Assembly (NCBI RefSeq): GCF_900021165.1
Contig: NZ_FCOQ01000034.1
Coordinates: 212,674 to 274,083 of the forward strand
Direction of reading: 5' to 3'
Length of the DNA stretch: 61,410 nt
Source of the DNA: Paenibacillus phocaeensis
GTDB taxonomy: Bacteria > Bacillota > Bacilli > Paenibacillales > Paenibacillaceae
The position numbers and the translations under genes were made by a program. The notes beneath the pieces were generated by a model, which was not told the DNA's origin, did no database searches, and was given only the letters and a program-made list of their open reading frames with translations. Positions 17,554 to 26,014 of the stretch are shown here, piece by piece; position 1 is the stretch's first letter, and each line of letters begins with the position of its first letter.

Positions 17554-18612
17554 ATGGAGTTTCAAGATCAAATCAGAGCATTAGCCAAAAGAGTGCAAAA
17601 GCTGAAGGAGAATATCCAAACCGAAGAAGCCACTAAAACATCGATTATCATGCCATTTTTTCAAACGCTTAACTACGATGTTTTTAACCCTGAAGAGTTT
17701 ATTCCCGAGTTTACTGCAGACGTGGGCATCAAAAAGGGAGAAAAAGTAGACTACGCTATCATGAAAGACAAAAAGCCTATGATTCTGATTGAGGCAAAAT
17801 CAATTCATGAAGAGTTGACCAAACACGACTCCCAACTATTTAGGTATTTCGGAACTACTGAAGCGAAGTTTGCGATCCTTACCAACGGAGTCATCTACAG
17901 GTTTTATACCGATCTTGAAGAACAGAATAAGATGGATGCAACTCCTTTCTTTGAATTTAATTTGTTTGATATCAGAGATCATCAATTAGCTGAATTGAGC
18001 AAATTCAAAAAAGAAACTTTTGATGTGGAGAGCATTAACACTACCGCAGCTGAACTGAAGTATACCAATGAAATCAAACGATTCCTTAAAACTCAATGGG
18101 AGAGCCCCACGGATGATTTCGTTACCGCGATCTTGTCTGAAGTGTATCCTGGCAAAAAAACTAAACAAGTAATTGAAAAATTCAATGGCATTGTCAAACG
18201 TTCTTTTAAAGAATTTGTAAACGATATGCTTAACGATAAATTACAGACGGCTTTAGCAAACACGAACTCGGATGTCCCAAACAGTAAGGAAGTTACTCCT
18301 ATCGTAGACGAAACCGAAGGTGCTCCCGAAGTCATTACTACGCCTGAGGAATTAGAGGGATACATAACAATTCGAGTAATACTTAGAGAACTGGTTGATC
18401 CAACTAGGGTTCATTATCGTGATAATTTGAGTTACTTCAATATCCTACTGGATAACAATATACGGAAATGGATTTGCCGACTATATTTAAATTCTAATAA
18501 TAAATCCGTGCAATTTAACGACGAGAACAAAACAACCATTAACTTAGAGAATATATCAGACTTAATTGCGTGGAAAGACAAGATCATCGATACAACGCGA
18601 AAATTCTTATGA
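17554..18612 (+). CDS. Orphan HsdR N-terminal-type restriction nuclease domain protein
   Basis: This is a protein of 352 residues. Residues ~25-160 match the HSDR_N nuclease domain, with a PD-(D/E)xK-like core: KVDYAI followed by PMILIEAKS, and a QLFRYFGTTEAKFAILTNG region. The C-terminal half contains PTDDFVTAILSEVYPGKKT and KRSFKEFVNDM, which recur in stand-alone relatives. No helicase, methylase or specificity subunit lies nearby. The gene is visibly richer in A+T than its neighbours, which suggests acquisition by transfer. A defence role or a decayed restriction unit are both possible. It ends in a clear terminator. Confidence 0.8.
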   Translation: MEFQDQIRALAKRVQKLKENIQTEEATKTSIIMPFFQTLNYDVFNPEEFIPEFTADVGIKKGEKVDYAIMKDKKPMILIEAKSIHEELTKHDSQLFRYFGTTEAKFAILTNGVIYRFYTDLEEQNKMDATPFFEFNLFDIRDHQLAELSKFKKETFDVESINTTAAELKYTNEIKRFLKTQWESPTDDFVTAILSEVYPGKKTKQVIEKFNGIVKRSFKEFVNDMLNDKLQTALANTNSDVPNSKEVTPIVDETEGAPEVITTPEELEGYITIRVILRELVDPTRVHYRDNLSYFNILLDNNIRKWICRLYLNSNNKSVQFNDENKTTINLENISDLIAWKDKIIDTTRKFL

Positions 18613-18632
18613 AATGACAGGGTGAATAATGC

Positions 18633-18669
18633 AAAAAAATAAAGATTCCTTTGAGGGGTCTTTATTTTT
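18633..18669. terminator. Bidirectional terminator between nuclease and patatin genes
   Basis: AAATAAAGA and TCTTTATTT form a nine-bp stem, extended inside by CC/GG. T-runs follow on both strands. The patatin gene stop codon (18662-18664) lies inside the right arm. Confidence 0.8.
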
Positions 18670-19486
18670 CTCTCTCCGGTCTCACTCCTGCACCAAAACC
18701 AGGCTTCACCCGCTTCACCGCCGCCATCAGCTCTTCCATCATCAACTCGGCCGCCTCTTCGCCGGCTTTGATGCAATCGGGCATTTTGGAGAAATCAAAT
18801 GCGGAGACATGCCCCACATCCGGTCGGATGACGATGTCGGCCAATCGCAGGCTGGTATGCTTGCGCTCGGCGGTCATCAGGCTGTAGGAGCGGTATACCA
18901 CTTCGATCATGTTGCGCGGCGGTTTTTTCTCATGCTCTCGGGTGACATCGACCGCGATAATCAGCCCTACATTCCCCCGCTTCAGCTCCTGTACGGGCAA
19001 ATTGTCCAGCACCCCGCCGTCCACCAGCATTTGATCCCCCCGTACCAGCGGAGCGAATACCCCGGGAAAAGCCGTCGTTGCCCGGAGCGCCGTCCCCAAA
19101 TCCCCCTGATCAAAAATAACTTGCTTGCCCTGCATCAGATCAACGGCAACCGCCTTGAAGCGGATCGGAAAATCCTCGATCTTCAGCTCGTCCTTGCCAT
19201 GCTGCTTCAACAGCTCGTTGACGGTATGGTGGATTTTATTCCCGCCGATCAGCCCCCGTTGGCGGATGCCCAAATCCATCAGCCGGTATTTCGGCGTATG
19301 GTGCAGCAGATCCTCGATGTCGCCCGCCGGAATTCCCGCCGCATACAAGCCTCCGATCGCGCCGCCCATGCTGGTGCCTACAATCGCATCCACCGGAATC
19401 CCATGCCGTTCAAACGCCTTCAGCACGCCCAAGTGAGCGAGTCCCCGTACGGCCCCGCCGCCTAACACCAAACCCACTTGCTCCAT
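18662..19486 (-). CDS. Patatin-like phospholipase (RssA/YlbK type)
   Basis: This is a protein of about 274 residues. ATG 19486 behind GGGGAG gives the usual N-terminus MEQVGLVLGGGAVRG. The patatin elements are the oxyanion glycines GGGAVRG, the nucleophile in GTSMGG (Ser39) and the DGGVLDN dyad (Asp156). Family members hydrolyse acyl esters of phospholipids; YlbK and RssA are bacterial relatives without firmly known substrates. The gene is monocistronic and convergent with the nuclease gene. Confidence 0.9.
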   Translation of the reverse strand: MEQVGLVLGGGAVRGLAHLGVLKAFERHGIPVDAIVGTSMGGAIGGLYAAGIPAGDIEDLLHHTPKYRLMDLGIRQRGLIGGNKIHHTVNELLKQHGKDELKIEDFPIRFKAVAVDLMQGKQVIFDQGDLGTALRATTAFPGVFAPLVRGDQMLVDGGVLDNLPVQELKRGNVGLIIAVDVTREHEKKPPRNMIEVVYRSYSLMTAERKHTSLRLADIVIRPDVGHVSAFDFSKMPDCIKAGEEAAELMMEELMAAVKRVKPGFGAGVRPEREK

Positions 19487-19720
19487 GGCCAATCTCCCCG
19501 TCTGTCGTTCTTTTACTAAAAATACATATTCTTCAGCTTTGACGGAAGTTCCTCCTCGCCCATGCATAACGCCCCGAATCGCTGGAAGATCGACCTGAGG
19601 CGTGAATAGAGTTCATATGGATTTATTGGAAGAAAGGAGATTCCAAAAAGTTACAATGTCTGATCTGAGAGAGTTTTGCTCCCTTCTTCTTCAGAGACAA
19701 GAGCCGAAATGATTCGCGAA

Positions 19721-19900
19721 GTGCAAAAGTGCAGTTGGTAAGCGGAGAGTCCGCCTATTTTTCTCCTCGAGATGTAAAAGTGCATCTAATTTCCAGGAAC
19801 TTCGGGACATTGCCCCCAATGGAGGTAAATGAACTGCACATTTGCACCTGAGTTGGCAAAAATTTATTTTTCGAGCAAAATGAACTGCACATATGCATCT
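19721..19900. repeat. Four-copy inverted intergenic repeat, type 2
   Basis: The 550-bp gap between the patatin and SRAP genes contains no credible gene. The core TGCA-N4-TGCA occurs at 19722-19733, 19773-19784 (first word TGTA), 19835-19846 and 19886-19897. The first two copies read towards the right and continue GTT or TCT. The last two are inverted and preceded by GAAC. The step is 51 bp within each pair. This is the same layout as the repeat near 15.1 kb but a different sequence. Confidence 0.8.
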
Positions 19901-20037
19901 GACTAACGTAAACGGGGGGAATTAGTGGACTGGCATACCAGCAAGCCTATCGATTACAATGGTTGCAACAAAACATGAATTGCTACAATACTATAATACA
20001 ACGATGTATGTGAATACGATACGAGGGAGGTTTCCCC

Positions 20038-20709
20038 ATGTGCGGTCGTTTTACGATTACGCTTCCGTTGGACGAGCTGATCATCAGATATCTGATCTTA
20101 GAGAATCGGCTGGCGAAGTTCGCCCCGAACTATAACGTGGCGCCGATGCAATTCATCCCCGCCGTCATTTCGGGCATGCAAGGCAACCGCCTCGGCGAGC
20201 TGCGTTGGGGCTTGGTGCCCTCCTGGGCCAAGGAGGACAAGATCGGCGGCAGCATGATCAATGCCCGCGCCGAATCGCTAACAGAGAAGCCGGCGTTTCG
20301 CAAGCTGCTGACCTCTCGGCGCTGCCTCATCCCGGCCGACGGCTTCTATGAATGGCAGCAGCGAGCCAGCGGCAAGCAGCCCTACCGGATCGTCATGAAG
20401 GACGGGGGACTCTTCTCCTTCGCCGGGCTGTACGACATTTGGTCGGACCCGCAAGGGAACAAGCTGGCGACCTGCACCATCATTACCACGGAGCCCAACT
20501 CGCTGATGGCCGAAATCCATACCCGGATGCCCGCCATCCTTCGTCCGGAGCACGAAGCCGAGTGGCTGGCGCGGAACAATGCCGATTCCCCATCGTTACT
20601 CCAGCTTCTGCAACCTTTTGAATCCGCGAAGATGCGGGCTTACCCGGTATCGCCGGCCGTTGGGAATGTACGCAACAATACGAGAGAGCTGCTGGAGGAA
20701 GTCAAATAA
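20038..20709 (+). CDS. SRAP domain protein (YedK/HMCES family)
   Basis: This protein of 223 residues has the full SRAP active site: Cys2 immediately after Met (MCGRF), Asn75 in INARAES, Glu105 in GFYEW, and His161 in HTRMP. HMCES and YedK form a covalent thiazolidine crosslink through Cys2 to abasic sites in single-stranded DNA, which protects them during replication. Met removal is required, and the start is well placed behind GGGAGG. It is probably a monocistronic gene; a TATAAT sequence is seen about 45 bp upstream. Confidence 0.95.
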   Translation: MCGRFTITLPLDELIIRYLILENRLAKFAPNYNVAPMQFIPAVISGMQGNRLGELRWGLVPSWAKEDKIGGSMINARAESLTEKPAFRKLLTSRRCLIPADGFYEWQQRASGKQPYRIVMKDGGLFSFAGLYDIWSDPQGNKLATCTIITTEPNSLMAEIHTRMPAILRPEHEAEWLARNNADSPSLLQLLQPFESAKMRAYPVSPAVGNVRNNTRELLEEVK

Positions 20710-20728
20710 TCTGATCTGTCCATCCCGC

Positions 20729-20750
20729 AAAAAATAAGGCTTCGCCTTTA
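20729..20750 (-). terminator. Terminator after the DUF6171 gene
   Basis: On the minus strand AAGGC-GAA-GCCTT is followed by ATTTTTT. It sits about 60 bp beyond the stop of the cysteine-rich gene and could also stop transcripts of the convergent SRAP gene. Confidence 0.5.
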
Positions 20751-20805
20751 TGCGCGCAAGGTTCCCCGCCCTGCCCCGCGAAAAAGTCGAAGCCCTATTC
20801 CTCAT

Positions 20806-21078
20806 TCACTCCTTGATGCCTGCCCACAACCCGCCGCCCGGCAGCGGACAAGTCCGCCCCTTCAACCAGGCGACCACCGGGATGATGCAGCCGCAGGCCG
20901 TGCAGGTCATCCCGTCCAGCAGCTTGGGACAGGCTCCGCAAGCGCGCAGCCGCTCCTGATACTGCTCCTCGCTCACCCTTCGCTCAGGTGCAAACGCCGT
21001 CGTTCCTAGCAGGCGCCGGATTTGCTCGTCCGTGACCCGGTAATCGTCCCGACACGCTTTGCAGGAGGTATCCGCCAT
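20806..21078 (-). CDS. Cysteine-rich small protein (DUF6171-like)
   Basis: This 90-residue protein has paired cysteines: CKAC near the N-terminus, then CGACPKLLDGMTCTACGC, and a late CPL. That spacing suggests a zinc-ribbon-like or metal-binding fold, as in DUF6171 proteins of Paenibacillaceae. It starts six bases after the GH51 stop codon with only a weak ribosome binding site, so it is probably translated by coupling to that gene. The function is unknown. Confidence 0.75.
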   Translation of the reverse strand: MADTSCKACRDDYRVTDEQIRRLLGTTAFAPERRVSEEQYQERLRACGACPKLLDGMTCTACGCIIPVVAWLKGRTCPLPGGGLWAGIKE

Positions 21079-21084
21079 CCGAGC

Positions 21085-22593
21085 TTAATCCCTTGCCGCC
21101 AGCTCAAGCGTCGTGACCGACATCGCCGGCAAATTCACGGCCAGCTTGCCGCCATCCAGCCGGAAAGAGTCGAACGGCTGCGGCTTCACGGCATCCGGTT
21201 GCGCGAACGTATTATGGGCATCGATTCGATCCCCCGTCAAAGTAGAGCCCGTAATCGACAGGCTGCCCCCATTCATCCCCCGAACGTCGATCTCCACCTG
21301 CGCTTCGGCATGATGCTGCAGATTGCAGAAGCTGAGATGGATCTTCCCTTGCGCATCGCGCGATGCCGTGGCCGTCACCGCCGGAATTTCGCTGCCGTCC
21401 TGCTTGTAGCTGCCTGCATCCAGCGACAGATCCAGCAGCTCGGCGTCCTGGTGCACCTTATACATGTCGAACACGTGATACGTTGGCGTCAGAATCATTT
21501 TCTCGCCTTCCGTCAGGATAACCGCTTGGAGCACGTTGACGGTCTGAGCGATGTTCGCCATGCGCACGCGCTGGTTGTGCTTGTGGAAGATGTTCAGCGT
21601 CAAGCCGGCGACCAGCGCGTCCCGCATCGTATTTTGCTGATACAGGAATCCCGGATTCGTCCCCGGCTCCACGTTGTACCAGGTCCCCCATTCGTCTACG
21701 ATGAGCCCTACCCGGCCTTCCGGATCATATTTATCCATGATCGTACGATGGCGGGTGATTAGGTCGTCCATGCGAAGCGCTTTTTGCAGCGTCGTAAACC
21801 AGGCGCGCTCATCGAATCCGGTCGCCGATCCTTTGTCCTGCCAATTATCGTTCGGCAGCGTATAATAATGAAGCGTGATGGAATCCATAAATCGGCCCGC
21901 TTCCCTCATCAGCACATCCATCCAGTTGTAATCGTCCGAGTTCGGCCCGCAAGCGATCCGGTGAATCCGGTTGTCGTCATAGTTGCGGACATAGGTCTGA
22001 TACCGGCGGTATTCGTCGGCATAATATTCCGGACGCATATTGCCGCCGCAGCCCCAGTTCTCGTTGCCGACGCCGAAGTAAGTGACCTTCCACGGCGCTT
22101 TGCGCCCGTTCTGGGTCCGAAGTTCAGCCATCGGCGATACGCCGCCAAAGGTCAGGTATTCCACCCATTCAGACATTTCCTGAACGGTCCCGCTGCCAAG
22201 ATTCCCGTTAATGTAAGGCTCGCACTCCAGTTGCCGGCACAGTTCCATAAATTCGTGGGTCCCGAAATGGTTGTTCTCCACCACACCGCCCCAATGGGTA
22301 TTGACCATCCGTTTGCGCGTTTCCTTCGGCCCGATACCGTCCTTCCAATGATATTCATCGGCAAAGCAGCCGCCCGGCCAACGCAGCACCGGAATCCGGA
22401 TTTGCTTAAGCGCTTCCACAACATCGTTGCGGATCCCATTCGTATTCGGGATCGGAGAATCCTCGCCCACCCAAATCCCTTCATAAATACAACGACCCAG
22501 ATGCTCGGAGAAATGTCCATAAATATGGCGGTTAATTGTTCCTTTGCCGGAATCGGCGTTCAGCACACCTCGTAATGACATCCGTTGCTTCAC
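21085..22593 (-). CDS. abfA: Alpha-L-arabinofuranosidase, GH51
   Basis: This is a 502-residue enzyme without a signal peptide, hence cytoplasmic. The GH51 barrel shows RWPGGCFADEYHW, the acid/base Glu178 in GNENWG and the nucleophile Glu301 in VDEWG, followed by a C-terminal beta-sandwich. It releases terminal L-arabinofuranose from imported arabino-oligosaccharides by a retaining mechanism. It is divergent from an ArsR-type regulator, and a TTAATA/TATTAA inverted repeat lies directly upstream of its ribosome binding site. The cysteine-rich gene follows in the same operon. Confidence 0.96.
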   Translation of the reverse strand: MKQRMSLRGVLNADSGKGTINRHIYGHFSEHLGRCIYEGIWVGEDSPIPNTNGIRNDVVEALKQIRIPVLRWPGGCFADEYHWKDGIGPKETRKRMVNTHWGGVVENNHFGTHEFMELCRQLECEPYINGNLGSGTVQEMSEWVEYLTFGGVSPMAELRTQNGRKAPWKVTYFGVGNENWGCGGNMRPEYYADEYRRYQTYVRNYDDNRIHRIACGPNSDDYNWMDVLMREAGRFMDSITLHYYTLPNDNWQDKGSATGFDERAWFTTLQKALRMDDLITRHRTIMDKYDPEGRVGLIVDEWGTWYNVEPGTNPGFLYQQNTMRDALVAGLTLNIFHKHNQRVRMANIAQTVNVLQAVILTEGEKMILTPTYHVFDMYKVHQDAELLDLSLDAGSYKQDGSEIPAVTATASRDAQGKIHLSFCNLQHHAEAQVEIDVRGMNGGSLSITGSTLTGDRIDAHNTFAQPDAVKPQPFDSFRLDGGKLAVNLPAMSVTTLELAARD

Positions 22594-22600
22594 TCCTTAG

Positions 22601-22616
22601 TTAATAAATATATTAA
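22601..22616. promoter_or_regulatory. Inverted repeat upstream of GH51, candidate ArsR-type operator
   Basis: TTAATA-AATA-TATTAA is a perfect 6-bp inverted repeat in a very AT-rich stretch, ending eight bases before the GH51 start region. ArsR-type repressors often bind AT-rich palindromes over promoters. The identity of the binding protein is inference. Confidence 0.4.
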
Positions 22617-22703
22617 TTAAATAACTATATTACTAATATTATAGGCGGCGAATGACCGATTCGTCAAACGGTGATTATATAATCCAGGAAGCCGGGGGCG
22701 CGC

Positions 22704-22732
22704 TTGTCAAAACTCTGTCTTTTCGTTAATAT
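22704..22732 (+). promoter_or_regulatory. Sigma-A promoter of the ArsR-type gene
   Basis: TTGTCA and TAATAT are separated by 17 bp. The predicted start of transcription is about 30 bp ahead of the GTG start codon. Confidence 0.6.
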
Positions 22733-22768
22733 AATGACTAATTAAACTTCGGGTTAGGTGGGAAAACT

Positions 22769-23674
22769 GTGAAACTTGATTTAACTGAACAATCGCTGCC
22801 CGTATACGAAGCGCTGTCGAGTCCCGTTCGTCTGCGTATCCTGCGGCTGCTAGCCAACCGCCCGATGAACATTAAGGAATTGGCCGCCGCGGTCGGCTTA
22901 TCCAGCGCGATTATGACCATGCATGTGCGCAAGTTGTCCGAATGCGGTCTCGTCGCCACCCAAATGGCCCCCGGCAAGAGCGGGCTGCAGAAAATTTGCT
23001 CGCTTGCGGTCTTCGGCGCGGAGATTCAGTTCCCCACGCAGGCGACCGCCGAGCGCAAAAGCTACCGGGTTGAGATCCCGGTAGGGCACTACTCCGATTT
23101 TCACATCGAGCCGACCTGCGGCATCGCAACAACCGGCAACATTATCGGCAGCTTTGACGACCCTCGGTATTTCTGGGATCCGGAGCGAATTCATGCCGCG
23201 ATTCTGTGGTTCGGCACGGGTTTTATCGAATACAAAACCCCCAACTATCTCCTTTCCAGCCAAGAGCCGGAGGAGCTGGTGCTTACGATGGAACTTGCGT
23301 CCGAAGCTCCCGGTACAAAGGACGACTATCCGTCCGATATTACGTTCACCTTAAACGGGAAGCAGCTCGGTACCTGGACAAGCCCCGGAGATTACGGGGA
23401 TCAGCCTGGCAAGTATACCCCCGATTGGTGGCCAAGGCAGGCGAATCAATACGGACTGTTGAAACGGCTGCGCATTTCGGATGACGGGACGTATATGGAC
23501 GGTATGAAACTGTCGGACGTCAGCCTTCGCGACATCGACATCCGGCAGAAACAGTGGACGTTCCGATTGTCCGTTGAACCGGACGCCCGCTATCCCGGCG
23601 GCTTGACCCTGTTCGGCAAAGGCTTCGGCAATTACGGCGAGCATCCGAGCGCAGAAGTGTTCTACGTAGAGTAA
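22769..23674 (+). CDS. ArsR-type regulator with long C-terminal sensory-like domain
   Basis: This protein of 301 residues starts at GTG behind GGTGGG. Residues 10-85 are a winged helix of the ArsR type (YEALSSPVRLRILRLLANRPMN, then LSSAIMTMHVRKLSECGLV). The remaining ~200 residues are rich in beta-strand-like and aromatic sequence (for example WDPERIHAAILWFGTGFIEY and PGKYTPDWWPRQANQYG) and look like a beta-sandwich, perhaps sugar binding. The metal-binding cysteines of classical ArsR are absent. Divergent placement next to GH51 suggests it senses a sugar and controls abfA. The domain assignment of the C-terminal part is uncertain. Confidence 0.78.
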   Translation: MKLDLTEQSLPVYEALSSPVRLRILRLLANRPMNIKELAAAVGLSSAIMTMHVRKLSECGLVATQMAPGKSGLQKICSLAVFGAEIQFPTQATAERKSYRVEIPVGHYSDFHIEPTCGIATTGNIIGSFDDPRYFWDPERIHAAILWFGTGFIEYKTPNYLLSSQEPEELVLTMELASEAPGTKDDYPSDITFTLNGKQLGTWTSPGDYGDQPGKYTPDWWPRQANQYGLLKRLRISDDGTYMDGMKLSDVSLRDIDIRQKQWTFRLSVEPDARYPGGLTLFGKGFGNYGEHPSAEVFYVE

Positions 23675-23698
23675 CCGGGAATTCCGCGGAATTCCCGG
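23675..23698. terminator. Perfect 24-bp palindrome after the ArsR-type gene
   Basis: CCGGGAATTCCG is followed directly by its own reverse complement, starting at the first base after the stop codon. It lies in the 38-bp gap between convergent genes. A hairpin is likely in both transcripts; there is no T-tract. Confidence 0.55.
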
Positions 23699-23712
23699 CT
23701 CCGCCAATCGGC

Positions 23713-25968
23713 TCACGGACGAAACGTATAAGTGCGTCCGGCCTCCCCTTCAAACGCAGCGGGCGCAAGACCGGGAGCAACGAAACGGCAAGGCCCTTGA
23801 ACCGAGCAGGTCACCTTCACTTCCGTAACCCGGCCTGCGAACCAGGCGAAATCCACGGTGAATCCTCCTCGAGCCCGGAGTCCCGTAACCCGCCCCTCAT
23901 CCCATTCCGCAGGCAAAGCAGGCAATAGACGGATCACTCCATCGTGACTTTGCAGCAGCATCTCGGCAATCCCCGCCGTTCCGCCGAAATTGCCGTCGAT
24001 TTGAAACGGAGGGTGATTGTCGAACAGGTTGGGTAGCGTGGAGTGTTTAAGCAACTCCTGCACGTTCTCGTAAGCTTTGGAACCGTCCCGCAATCGGGCC
24101 CAGAAATTAATGATCCATGCCCGGCTCCAACCGGTGTGTCCCCCGCCGTTCGCCAACCTGCGTTCCAGTGTCTTCCTTGCGGCTGCCGCCAACTCCGGCG
24201 TGCGGTCCACGCTAAAACGCTCTCCTGGATAAAGCGCAAACAGGTGAGAGATATGGCGGTGTCCCGGCTCCGGCTCTTCATAATCCTCCATCCACTCCTG
24301 GATTTGCCCATGTCTGCCGATCCGCGGCTGGGGCAATCGCTGCAGGGCGGCCGCAAGCTCCTCGCGGAACGCCTCATCCCGCCCAAGGAGCTGCGCACTG
24401 CGGATGCAGGCTTCAAACAGCGCTTCAATGATCTGAAAATCCATGGAAGCTCCGGCGCAGAGCACGCCCACCTCCCCGTTCGGCAGCTTGTAGCTGTTCT
24501 CCGGTGAGACGGATGGACAAGTAATCAGGCGTCCTTCCTTGTCTTCGATCAAATAATCCAGCAGAAACAACGCCGCTTCCTTCATCGTTTCATACGATCG
24601 GGCCAGAAACGGACGGTCCTGACTAAACCGGTAATGCTCCCACAAATGCAGGCACAGCCAAGCGGCGCCCATCGGCCAGAAGGAAGCCGGAAGGTAGGTG
24701 TCCTGCGGAGCCGTGTCCGCCCAAATATCCGTATTGTGATGTGCCGTGAATCCCCGGCAGCCATACATCACGCCAGCCGTCACCCGCCCGGGTTCCCGCA
24801 TCCGCTCGATCAAGTCGAACAGCGGCTCATGGCATTCGGTCAAATTACAATTTTCAGCCAGCCAATAATTCATCTGCGCATTGATGTTAATCGTAAATTT
24901 GCTGTCCCAAGGCGGGGTAAAGCTGTCGTTCCAGATGCCTTGAAGATTGGCGGGCAACGCCCCCGGCCGACTGGAGGAAATGAGCAGGTATCGGCCAAAT
25001 TGGAAATAGGTCGCGATCAACCCGTGATCCTCTTCGCCCTTCCGCAGCCGTTCGAGCCGTTCATCGGTCGGCAGCAGGCCGAGGTCAGGACTCTCCGGCA
25101 GCTTCAGGCTGACGCGCCCATACAGCTCCCGGTAATCCGCAACATGCCGGGCAAGCAGCTCTGCATAAGGAACCCGGCTCAGCTGTTCCAGCTGCCGTTT
25201 GCCGTCAAGCTCCGGGTCAGGCTGCCGGAACGTCGTCCCGGCGGCGAGCAGCAGCGTGATCGCATCGGCACCTTCCACTAGCAAATACTCGCCCAAGGTC
25301 CGACAGGTCCCGCCTTCCGGGAGCGCCTTCAATACAGCGCAGAAGGTGCTGCCTCCCTTTCCCCCGCATTCCCCGCGCATGACCAGGCCGCTGTCTTCCC
25401 ATTTTTCCGTCTTCTCCAGGTATCTCCAATCCCGACGATCTAATCGGGCTTTTAGCGACACCGTCCCCGCCTTGTCCGCGGAAATGCGGACGGCAATCGC
25501 CTGATCCGGATAACTGGCGAACATCTCGCGGGTATAACGGACCTCGCCAATCCGATAGCTGACCCGGGATACGCCGCACTCCAAATCGAGCTCACGGATG
25601 TAGTCCCGGACAGGCTGCCCAGAATGACCGAACGACAGCAGCAAATCGCCAAGCGGCAAGTAGTGCCGTTGCGCTTCCGGCAGCCCGGCCATCGTCATCG
25701 CCGCCAACTCCTCCGCCTTCTGCAGTTGGCCTTCCAAGATCAGTCTGCGAATTTCGGGCAAATGAGGCAGAGCGTCTTCGTTGTTGCGGTTGCGGGGCCC
25801 TCCGTACCATACGGAATCCTCGTTAAGCTGCAGCTTCTCCTCGGCCGCGCCGCCAAAAATCATCGCGCCCAGCCGGCCGTTTCCAATCGGCAATGCCTCG
25901 TTCCATTCCGAAGCGGGCTTGCCGTACCACAATCGGTGCTTCTTCTCCGTGCTGACCATGCTCGTCAT
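23713..25968 (-). CDS. GH95 alpha-L-fucosidase (or alpha-L-galactosidase)
   Basis: This is a 751-residue cytoplasmic enzyme of family GH95. It opens with LWYGKPASEWNEALPIGNGRLGAM, typical of the N-terminal beta-domain. The catalytic barrel carries Asn361/Asn363 in FTININAQMNYW, HHNTDIWAD, and Glu490 in TCPSVSPENSY as general acid. FQIDGNFGGTAGIAEML supplies the activating Asp. The family acts by inversion on alpha-1,2-linked L-fucose, and some members prefer L-galactose. It is the last gene of a long operon whose other genes oxidise the released sugar. Confidence 0.94.
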   Translation of the reverse strand: MTSMVSTEKKHRLWYGKPASEWNEALPIGNGRLGAMIFGGAAEEKLQLNEDSVWYGGPRNRNNEDALPHLPEIRRLILEGQLQKAEELAAMTMAGLPEAQRHYLPLGDLLLSFGHSGQPVRDYIRELDLECGVSRVSYRIGEVRYTREMFASYPDQAIAVRISADKAGTVSLKARLDRRDWRYLEKTEKWEDSGLVMRGECGGKGGSTFCAVLKALPEGGTCRTLGEYLLVEGADAITLLLAAGTTFRQPDPELDGKRQLEQLSRVPYAELLARHVADYRELYGRVSLKLPESPDLGLLPTDERLERLRKGEEDHGLIATYFQFGRYLLISSSRPGALPANLQGIWNDSFTPPWDSKFTININAQMNYWLAENCNLTECHEPLFDLIERMREPGRVTAGVMYGCRGFTAHHNTDIWADTAPQDTYLPASFWPMGAAWLCLHLWEHYRFSQDRPFLARSYETMKEAALFLLDYLIEDKEGRLITCPSVSPENSYKLPNGEVGVLCAGASMDFQIIEALFEACIRSAQLLGRDEAFREELAAALQRLPQPRIGRHGQIQEWMEDYEEPEPGHRHISHLFALYPGERFSVDRTPELAAAARKTLERRLANGGGHTGWSRAWIINFWARLRDGSKAYENVQELLKHSTLPNLFDNHPPFQIDGNFGGTAGIAEMLLQSHDGVIRLLPALPAEWDEGRVTGLRARGGFTVDFAWFAGRVTEVKVTCSVQGPCRFVAPGLAPAAFEGEAGRTYTFRP

Positions 25969-26014
25969 ATTTCTCCTCCTGTCCGCCGAATGGGCGAAAA
26001 ATACGAGTTTGAAG

